Shown: in pieces, positions 1 to 5,823 of the stretch
Position numbering within the stretch: the stretch's first letter is position 1
How the letters are laid out: every line of letters starts with the position of its first letter
Assembly (NCBI GenBank): GCA_946886085.1
Contig: CAMPHX010000100.1
Span: 1 to 5,823, forward strand
From: an uncultured Flavobacteriales bacterium
GTDB taxonomy: Bacteria > Bacteroidota > Bacteroidia > Flavobacteriales > Vicingaceae
Length of the DNA stretch: 5,823 nucleotides
Direction: 5' to 3'
Notes under the pieces: model-generated
What the model was told of the DNA's origin: nothing
Databases searched by the model: none
Seen by the model: only the letters and a program-made list of their open reading frames with translations
Program-made: the position numbers and the translations under genes

Positions 1-1076
1 TATTAATTCTCATCAGTCTAACAAGTTTATTAATATCTATAAGCTGTAAGCATGATGAACATAAAAAGCACGAAGAAGCTACATTTATTGTAACTAATCC
101 AATAAAAAAAGACACTATTATCAATAAAGAATATGTTGGTCAAATTCACTCAATACAGCACATAGAGCTACGTTCTTTAGACGAAGGTTATCTTCAACAT
201 GTATATATAGATGAAGGACAAAGCGTTCAGAAGGGTCAGTTATTATTTAAATTACAATCCATAATATATGAGGCGGAAGTAAAGAAGGCAGAAGCAGAGC
301 TGGAATATGCTAAAATTGAATATCAAAACACCAAGATGCTTGCAGATAGTAACATTGTATCCCCTAATGAGTTAGCCTTAGTAAAAGCTCATTATGACAA
401 AGCCAAGGCTGACTTAGCTCTTGCTGAGGCAGAATTTAGTTTTACTGAAATCCGTGCTCCTTTTGATGGAATTATTGGCCGTTTTGAAGATGTACGTTTA
501 GGAAGTTTATTGGAAGAAGGTGAGTTACTTACCACTTTGTCTGATAACAGTAAAATGTGGGTATATTTCAATGTTCCAGAAGCGGAATACCTCAACTACA
601 CTTATAATTCATCACTAGACAAGTTACCTGAAGTTACCCTTCAATTAGCTAATGGACGTATTTATGATGAAAACGGAGTTATAGAAACTATTGAAGCCAA
701 ATTCAATAATGAAACTGGTAACATTGCATTTAGGGCTACATTTTCTAACCCAAATAAAATTTTAAGACACGGACAAACAGGTAATATTATTATGCCAACC
801 AATCTTAAAAATGCACTACTCATCCCTCAAAAAGCAACATTCGAAATTTTGGACAAAAGAAATGTTTTTGTCGTGGATAATAATGGCAAAATACAAACCA
901 GAGAAATTGAGATTGAGGCTGAATTAAATCACTTATTTGTGGTTAAAAAAGGACTAGCCCCTGAAAATAAAATTCTTTTAGAAGGTTTAAGAAAAGTAAA
1001 AAGTGGAGAAAAAATAGCCACTAAAATGGTTAACCCCGATTCTGTACTCAGTCATTTAGACTTATATGTCGAATAG
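1..1076 (+). CDS. RND efflux periplasmic adaptor (membrane fusion protein, AcrA/MexA family), 5'-partial lipoprotein
   Basis: This is the periplasmic adaptor of a tripartite efflux pump, linking the RND pump to the outer-membrane channel. The reading frame is open from base 3 (bases 1-2 end a codon of form NTA, always Leu, Ile or Val) to TAG at 1074-1076, giving 357 visible residues. A hydrophobic run leads to a lipobox, Ser-Ile-Ser-Cys, with Cys at visible residue 15 (45-47). The signal peptide is therefore mostly present and only about 4-10 N-terminal residues are missing. Order of parts: first lipoyl half about 60-92 (GYL...DEGQSVQKGQLL), alpha-hairpin about 94-148, second lipoyl half about 149-180 with the family signature IRAPFDGIIGR, beta-barrel about 185-270 (ETGNIAFRATF, then LLIPQKA), and a membrane-proximal domain to the end. 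The ATG at 336 lies inside the hairpin and is not the start. The residues after the Cys are His/Lys/Glu-rich. The pump gene follows after 24 bases. Family is certain; substrate is unknown. Confidence 0.95.
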   Translation, partial: LILISLTSLLISISCKHDEHKKHEEATFIVTNPIKKDTIINKEYVGQIHSIQHIELRSLDEGYLQHVYIDEGQSVQKGQLLFKLQSIIYEAEVKKAEAELEYAKIEYQNTKMLADSNIVSPNELALVKAHYDKAKADLALAEAEFSFTEIRAPFDGIIGRFEDVRLGSLLEEGELLTTLSDNSKMWVYFNVPEAEYLNYTYNSSLDKLPEVTLQLANGRIYDENGVIETIEAKFNNETGNIAFRATFSNPNKILRHGQTGNIIMPTNLKNALLIPQKATFEILDKRNVFVVDNNGKIQTREIEIEAELNHLFVVKKGLAPENKILLEGLRKVKSGEKIATKMVNPDSVLSHLDLYVE

Positions 1077-1100
1077 TATAAATCTTTAAAAAGAAAAATT
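1077..1100 (+). promoter_or_regulatory. A-rich translation leader of the pump gene
   Basis: The 24 bases between the adaptor stop and the pump ATG are almost all A/T, with a purine run (AAAAAGAAAAA) ending two bases before ATG. There is no GGAGG-type Shine-Dalgarno. Weak or absent Shine-Dalgarno sequences with A-rich leaders are typical of Bacteroidota. The gap holds no terminator-like hairpin, which supports co-transcription of adaptor and pump. Its role as a ribosome-loading site is inferred from position and composition only. Confidence 0.45.
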
Positions 1101-4100
1101 ATGTTTAGTAAATTTTTAAAAAGACCAGTATTTGCTATCGTCATATCTATTGTAATTATTTTCATGGGGGCGTTAGCAATTAAACAATTACCCATATCAC
1201 AATTTCCACAAATTGCACCTACAACGGTAAACATATTTATTGCCTACCCTGGGTCTAGTGCGGATGTTTTAACCAAATCTACCCTTATTCCATTAGAAAC
1301 TGCCATTAATGGTGTGCAAGGTATGCGGTACATTGCTTCAGATGCTACTAGTGCTGGAGAAGGCACTATAAGAATCATTTTTGAGCCAGGTACAGATCCC
1401 AACCAAGCGGTAATAAGAGTAAAAACAAGAGTAGATCAAGTAATGCCACTACTACCTGCTTTAGTGCAACGAGAGGGAGTTATTATCACTCCGATTCAAC
1501 CAAGTATGTTAATGTATGTGAATTTGTTTAGTGATAATAAAAATGCGGATGAAAAATTCTTATACAACTATGCTTATACCAAGATTATACCCGAAATACA
1601 ACGTATAAATGGTATTGCACGTGCACAAATACTTGGGTCTAGAATATATGCTATAAGAGTATGGCTGAAACTAGACAGGATGAGAGCCTATAATATTTCA
1701 GCAGAAGAAGTTATGGAAGCTATGCAAGAACAAAGTATTATTGCACGCCCTGGAAGATTAGGTCAAAGTTCGGGCAAAAGAGCCCAATCTTTGGAATATG
1801 TGTTGACATATCAAGGAAGGTATAACGAACCCGAACAATATGAAGACATAATCATACGTGCCAATGAGGAGGGTGAATTTATTCATTTAAAAGATATAGC
1901 TCAAGTTGAATTAGGAACAGAATTCTTTGATATCTATACCAGCCTTGATGGCAAGCCAGCTACTTCCCTTGTACTAAAACAAAATGTGGGTAGTAATGCA
2001 AGTGAGGTTATTGATAATGTGAAAGAAAAACTCAAAGAGTTAAAAGAAGATTTTCCTCCTGGAATGGATTATCAATTGAGTTATGATGTATCTCAATTTC
2101 TAGATGCTTCTATAGAGCAAGTATTACATACCTTACGTGATGCTTTTATTTTGGTAGCTCTTGTGGTTTTCTTATTTTTAGGTGATTGGCGTTCTACATT
2201 AATACCTATTTTAGCTGTTCCCGTTTCTTTAATCGGAACATTTTTCGTTTTACAGGCATTTGGATTTTCTATCAACTTAATTACCTTATTTGCACTAGTA
2301 CTTGCTATTGGTATTGTAGTAGATGATGCCATTGTAGTGGTAGAGGCAGTTCATGCTAAAATGGAAGAGGAAAAACATATTAGCCCACATAATGCTGTAA
2401 AAAAAGTACTAGGCGAAATTAGCGGAGCAATTATAGCCATAAGTGGTGTAATGGTAGCTGTTTTTATTCCCATTGCATTTATGTCCGGGCCGGTGGGTGT
2501 TTTTTATCGGCAGTTCTCTATTACCATGGCAAGTTCAATTATTATCTCTGCTATCGTAGCCCTTACACTAACACCTGTTTTATGTGCTATTTTGCTTAAA
2601 AACAATCATGGCAAACCTAAAAAGAAATCACCCATTCAATGGTTTTTAGACTGGTTTAATCGTGGATTTGAAAAACTCACAGGTAGGTATATAAACATAT
2701 TAGAACGAATTGTAAACAGAAGGTTGGTTACATTTGGAATTTTATTGATTTTCTGTGTCGGAATTTTTGGTGTAAACAAAATCCTTCCTGCCGGCTTTGT
2801 ACCCAATGAAGACCAGGGAACCATTTATGCCATTATACAAACTCCACCAGGTAGCACACTCGAAAGGACTAACGATGTTGCCCACCAATTAATGGAAATA
2901 TGTGAGGAAATTGAAGGGATAGAGTCTGTTACATCGCTTGCGGGATATGAGATTATGACAGAAGGAAGAGGGTCAAATGCAGGTACATGCCTTATCAATT
3001 TAAAGCCATGGTCAGATCGTGAACATTCTGTACATGAAATCATGGAAGAAATAGAGGAAGAATCTGAAGGTCTTGGTGCTATTGTAGAACTTTTTGAGCC
3101 ACCTGCAGTGCCAGGTTTTGGTTCATCAGGAGGGTTTTCTATGCGTTTATTAGAAAAAGTTGCATCCGATGATTATCAGGAATTTGATAGAATAAATCAA
3201 GCTTTTATGGATAAGCTTAAGGAAAGGAAAGAACTTACGGGCTTATTTACATTTTATGCTGCAAATTATCCACAATATGAGTTGGAAATAGATAACAAAA
3301 AAGCAATGCAGAAGGGAGTTTCTATCGGTAAAGCAATGGAAAATCTCAATATACTTATTGGGAGTACTTACGAGCAAGGGTTTATTCGCTTTGGTCGATT
3401 TTTTAAAGTATATGTGCAATCAGGTCCTGAATACAGAAGATATCCATCTGATCTTGAAAATCTTTTTGTAAAAAATGAAGAAGGCGAGATGGTGCCTTAT
3501 TCTTCTTTTATGTCTTTTAAAAAGACACAAGGGCCCAATGAAATTACCCGATACAACTTATACAATTCGGCAGCTATTAGAGGACTACCTGCTAAGGGGT
3601 TTACCACAGGTGATGCCATCAAAGCTATACAGGAAGTAGCTGCAGAATCATTGCCTAGAGGGTACGATATCGCCTGGGAAGGACTTTCTTATGATGAAGC
3701 ACAAAGAGGCAATGAAGCAATATACATATTTATTGTTGTACTTATTTTTGTTTACTTGGTGCTTGCTGCACAATATGAAAGCTTTATTCTTCCTTTAGCA
3801 GTTATTTTTTCTTTACCCGTTGGTGTGTTTGGCTCATTTTTAATGTTAAAATTAATGGGACTTGCCAATGATGTATATGCCCAAATAGGACTAATTATGC
3901 TGGTAGGTTTACTAGGTAAAAATGCCGTTTTAATTGTAGAATTTGCTGTGTTAAAACAACAGCAAGGAGCTACCATATTAGCTGCAGCCATTGAGGGTGC
4001 TAAAGTTCGTTTCAGACCAATTTTGATGACTTCCTTTGCATTTATTGCAGGTCTTATTCCTTTGGTGATAGCTACTGGTGCTGGAGCTATTGGAAACCAT

Positions 4101-4346
4101 ACAATTGGAGGTTCGGCATTAGGAGGTATGCTTATGGGAACCATATTTGGAGTTGTCATCATTCCAGGATTGTACTATATTTTCGCAAAACTAGCTGAAG
4201 GCAAATCCCTAATAAAAGGTGAAGATCTTAATCCATTATCTGAGGATTTTGTAAATAGTAATTCAAAAACCTCTTTGATTAAGAAATTACAAAAATTAGG
4301 CTTAGTTGTAAAAGCCGTTAAAAGAAAAAGAAATGGAAAAAAATAA
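1101..4346 (+). CDS. RND multidrug efflux pump, inner-membrane permease (HAE-1 / AcrB family)
   Basis: This is the proton-driven inner-membrane pump of the tripartite system; the family works as a homotrimer. It has 1081 residues against about 1049 for AcrB. The fold is the usual duplicated one: TM1 about 11-28, first periplasmic porter/docking region about 30-335, TM2-TM6 about 340-499, TM7 about 541-560, second periplasmic region about 562-870, TM8-TM12 about 872-1030. The proton-relay residues are all present: D408 and D409 in TM4 (GIVVDDAIVVVE), K940 in TM10 (GLLGKNAVLIVEFA), and R970 and T977 in TM11 (RFRPILMT). The double Asp in TM4 marks HAE-1 rather than the heavy-metal (CusA) type. 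The N-terminal porter motif (QLPISQFPQIAP, then AYPGSSA) and a G-loop-like segment around 614-628 fit the family. Several AcrB pocket phenylalanines are replaced. After TM12 there is a tail of about 50 residues ending in a Lys/Arg-rich stretch. The 3' end overlaps the channel gene by 14 bases. Substrates cannot be read from the sequence. Confidence 0.98.
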   Translation: MFSKFLKRPVFAIVISIVIIFMGALAIKQLPISQFPQIAPTTVNIFIAYPGSSADVLTKSTLIPLETAINGVQGMRYIASDATSAGEGTIRIIFEPGTDPNQAVIRVKTRVDQVMPLLPALVQREGVIITPIQPSMLMYVNLFSDNKNADEKFLYNYAYTKIIPEIQRINGIARAQILGSRIYAIRVWLKLDRMRAYNISAEEVMEAMQEQSIIARPGRLGQSSGKRAQSLEYVLTYQGRYNEPEQYEDIIIRANEEGEFIHLKDIAQVELGTEFFDIYTSLDGKPATSLVLKQNVGSNASEVIDNVKEKLKELKEDFPPGMDYQLSYDVSQFLDASIEQVLHTLRDAFILVALVVFLFLGDWRSTLIPILAVPVSLIGTFFVLQAFGFSINLITLFALVLAIGIVVDDAIVVVEAVHAKMEEEKHISPHNAVKKVLGEISGAIIAISGVMVAVFIPIAFMSGPVGVFYRQFSITMASSIIISAIVALTLTPVLCAILLKNNHGKPKKKSPIQWFLDWFNRGFEKLTGRYINILERIVNRRLVTFGILLIFCVGIFGVNKILPAGFVPNEDQGTIYAIIQTPPGSTLERTNDVAHQLMEICEEIEGIESVTSLAGYEIMTEGRGSNAGTCLINLKPWSDREHSVHEIMEEIEEESEGLGAIVELFEPPAVPGFGSSGGFSMRLLEKVASDDYQEFDRINQAFMDKLKERKELTGLFTFYAANYPQYELEIDNKKAMQKGVSIGKAMENLNILIGSTYEQGFIRFGRFFKVYVQSGPEYRRYPSDLENLFVKNEEGEMVPYSSFMSFKKTQGPNEITRYNLYNSAAIRGLPAKGFTTGDAIKAIQEVAAESLPRGYDIAWEGLSYDEAQRGNEAIYIFIVVLIFVYLVLAAQYESFILPLAVIFSLPVGVFGSFLMLKLMGLANDVYAQIGLIMLVGLLGKNAVLIVEFAVLKQQQGATILAAAIEGAKVRFRPILMTSFAFIAGLIPLVIATGAGAIGNHTIGGSALGGMLMGTIFGVVIIPGLYYIFAKLAEGKSLIKGEDLNPLSEDFVNSNSKTSLIKKLQKLGLVVKAVKRKRNGKK
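4321..4346 (+). promoter_or_regulatory. Pump/channel gene overlap with purine-rich ribosome-loading segment
   Basis: The channel ATG at 4333 lies 11 bases before the pump stop codon TAA (4344-4346), in a different frame, so the genes share 14 bases. The bases just before the ATG (AAAGAAAAAGAA, 4321-4332) are all purine and encode the Lys/Arg-rich end of the pump. This layout suggests that ribosomes finishing the pump help start the channel (translational coupling). The overlap is seen directly; the coupling is inferred. Confidence 0.6.
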
Positions 4347-5772
4347 AATAACCTTATGGTATAGAGTACTGTCAACTGTTGTGGTAATATTTTTTCTAAG
4401 TAATTGTAGTTTAACCAAACAAGCAATTAGAGAAGAAAATAAATCAGTACCCGAAAGTTACTCCAACTCAACAGACTCAATAAATAGTGCAACAATAAAA
4501 TGGAAAGATTATTTTAATGATCAACATTTAATAGCACTTATTGATACAGCTCTTAAAAATAATCAAGAATTAAATATTACACTGCAAGAAATTGAAATTG
4601 CTAAAAATGAAGCAAAGGCAAGAAAAGGAGAGTATTTACCATTTATTAATTTAAATGGTGGCGCAGGACTTGAGAAGGAAGGTAGATATACCAGACACGG
4701 GGCTGTTGATGAAAATTTAGACATCAAGCATAATACTGCTTTTCCTGAACCTTTAACAGATTATATGTTTGGCGTTGCTGCTTCATGGGAATTAGATGTA
4801 TGGAAAAAACTTCGTAATGCAAAAAAATCTGCTGTAACCAAATATTTAGCAACCATAGAAGGGAAAAACTTTATGGTAACTAATCTAATTGCAGAAATAG
4901 CCAATTCCTATTACGAATTAATGGCTTTAGATAACTTAATTGGTATAATTGAAAAGAACATAGAAATTCAATCAAATGCATTTAATGTTGTAAAGCAACA
5001 AAAAAATGCTGCTAAAGTAACACAATTAGCAGTAAACAGATTTGAAGCTCAGTTACTCAACACTCAAAATCTTCAATATGAGATTAAGCAAAAAATTATT
5101 GAAACTGAAAATAAGCTTGTTTTTTTAACCGGAAAATTTTCAAGAAACATTCCTAGAAATTCAACAAGTTTTAATAGCATAGCAGTCGATTCTGTTTTTT
5201 CAGGAATTCCTTCTCAGTTATTAGAAAATCGCCCGGATATTCGTCAGGCGGAATTAAATCTCTTAGCTGCAAAATTAGATGTAAAAACAGCGAAAGCAAA
5301 TTTTTATCCTTCTTTTAGAATTACAGCTGCGACAGGGTTTCAATCTTTTAAACCAACATTTTTATTAAACCCTGAATCTATGTTGTATAATCTAACAGGA
5401 GATTTAATAGCTCCTTTAATTAACAGAAATGCTATTAAAGCAGCTTATAACACCGCAAATGCACAGCAAATTCAGGCAGTATATAACTATGAGCAAAGTA
5501 TATTAAATGCCTATGTAGAGGTACTTAATCAATTATCTAAAATTGATAACTATTCAAATAGTTATAAAACTAAATCTAAAGAAGTAGAAATACTAATACA
5601 GTCTGTTACTATTGCAAACAATCTATTCAACTCAGCAAGAGCAGATTATACAGAAGTTTTACTCACGCAACGAGAAGCATTAGAAGCAAAAATAGAGCTT
5701 ATTGAAATAAAAATGAAACAGCTAAACGCTAAAGTAACTATTTATAAAGCTTTAGGAGGAGGTTGGAATTAA
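4333..5772 (+). CDS. Outer-membrane efflux channel lipoprotein (TolC/OprM, NodT family)
   Basis: This is the outer-membrane exit duct of the pump; the family forms trimers with a 12-strand barrel and a long periplasmic alpha-helical tunnel. It has 479 residues, normal for NodT-type lipoprotein channels. The N-terminus has a charged start, a hydrophobic core (12-22) and a lipobox Leu-Ser-Asn-Cys with Cys25, so the mature protein should be lipidated. The start at 4333 is chosen because it gives a signal peptide of normal length and no other in-frame ATG lies nearby. The family's duplicated helix-strand-helix plan is visible: WKDYF and a helix with LKNNQEL (57-80), first strands with SWELDVWKKLR (151-161), helices to about 262, GIPSQLLENRPDIRQAE (291-307) starting the second repeat, strands about 325-365, then helices to the terminal signature YKALGGGW (471-478). 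The helix-tip turns read AAKVT (226-230) and SARAD (434-438), where many relatives have Gly-Leu. It is third in the operon and probably translationally coupled to the pump. Confidence 0.96.
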   Translation: MEKNKITLWYRVLSTVVVIFFLSNCSLTKQAIREENKSVPESYSNSTDSINSATIKWKDYFNDQHLIALIDTALKNNQELNITLQEIEIAKNEAKARKGEYLPFINLNGGAGLEKEGRYTRHGAVDENLDIKHNTAFPEPLTDYMFGVAASWELDVWKKLRNAKKSAVTKYLATIEGKNFMVTNLIAEIANSYYELMALDNLIGIIEKNIEIQSNAFNVVKQQKNAAKVTQLAVNRFEAQLLNTQNLQYEIKQKIIETENKLVFLTGKFSRNIPRNSTSFNSIAVDSVFSGIPSQLLENRPDIRQAELNLLAAKLDVKTAKANFYPSFRITAATGFQSFKPTFLLNPESMLYNLTGDLIAPLINRNAIKAAYNTANAQQIQAVYNYEQSILNAYVEVLNQLSKIDNYSNSYKTKSKEVEILIQSVTIANNLFNSARADYTEVLLTQREALEAKIELIEIKMKQLNAKVTIYKALGGGWN

Positions 5773-5778
5773 ATTGTT

Positions 5779-5823
5779 ATGCTAAAAAAATCCCTGTCTA
5801 TATTATTATTAAGTTTACTTATA
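5779..5823 (+). CDS. Start of a downstream gene with a signal-peptide-like N-terminus (3'-partial, unidentified)
   Basis: An ATG six bases after the channel stop opens a frame that stays open to the window end (15 codons). It reads Met-Leu-Lys-Lys followed by a Ser/Leu/Ile-rich hydrophobic run. This is the charged n-region and hydrophobic h-region expected of a Sec signal peptide or a first membrane helix, so the product is probably exported or membrane-bound. The 6-base spacing and lack of a terminator suggest it belongs to the same transcript. Nothing beyond the leader is visible, so no family can be assigned. Confidence 0.6.
   Translation, partial: MLKKSLSILLLSLLI

Noticed and set aside
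336..1076. ATG at 336 as the start of the adaptor gene
   Set aside because: The frame is open back to the window edge. The upstream part encodes a signal peptide, lipobox and the first lipoyl half, all needed by the family, so the ATG is an internal Met in the hairpin.
1085..1124. Ten-base direct repeat (TTTAAAAAGA) at 1085-1094 and 1115-1124 flanking the pump start
   Set aside because: It is short and of low complexity in very A/T-rich DNA, and the second copy is explained by conserved Phe-Leu-Lys-Arg codons. Chance is the simplest explanation.
3752..4162. Minus-strand open frame of 136 codons opposite the pump's C-terminal membrane domain
   Set aside because: It lies wholly opposite conserved pump codons, its Pro/Ile/Ala-rich protein resembles no family I know, and no separate start signals are evident. 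It is a shadow of the real gene, as are the shorter minus-strand frames at 392-595, 1052-1234, 2093-2332, 2636-2824, 2825-3043 and 4175-4426.
1101..4346. Heavy-metal (CusA/CzcA-type) RND pump, suggested by the His-rich adaptor linker
   Set aside because: TM4 carries the double-Asp VVDDAIVVVE motif, and TM10 and TM11 read as HAE-1. No methionine-pair metal relay of the CusA type was recognised.
5773..5823. Possible transcription terminator after the channel gene
   Set aside because: No inverted repeat with a following T-run is visible; the T/A-rich bases are explained by Leu/Ile codons of the next open frame.

Overview
The window is one co-directional, A+T-rich (roughly one third G+C by eye) stretch on the + strand. 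It carries most of a tripartite RND multidrug-efflux operon. The pieces are an almost complete periplasmic membrane-fusion (adaptor) lipoprotein, a complete inner-membrane RND pump of the HAE-1 (hydrophobe/amphiphile efflux) type, a complete outer-membrane channel lipoprotein of the TolC/NodT type, and the first 15 codons of a further gene.

The likely host is a member of the Bacteroidota, perhaps a Flavobacteriia/Cytophagia-type organism. This is inferred from the low G+C, the purine/A-rich leaders without a strong Shine-Dalgarno, and protein wording (pump TM4 and TM10 motifs, channel C-terminal signature) that resembles Bacteroidota efflux systems. No rRNA, tRNA or other taxonomic marker is present, so this stays an inference.

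Layout: 1-1076, adaptor, missing only a few N-terminal residues; 1077-1100, a 24-base A-rich leader; 1101-4346, pump; 4333-5772, outer-membrane channel, starting inside the last codons of the pump (14-base overlap); 5773-5778, a 6-base gap; 5779-5823, start of a signal-peptide-bearing ORF cut by the window end. Coding is continuous, with no gene-free stretch over 300 bases. I saw no tRNA, mobile element, CRISPR array, terminator, promoter or regulator gene; promoter and regulator would lie upstream of base 1.

Working model: the pump takes substrates from the periplasm or outer leaflet of the inner membrane using the proton gradient. The lipid-anchored adaptor bridges it to the channel, which opens through the outer membrane. 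The system is of a well-known type and I do not see a new kind of system. The points worth following up are a matched change at the adaptor-channel contact motifs, loss of AcrB's phenylalanine pocket, an unusually basic C-terminal tail on the pump, and the unidentified gene that follows.
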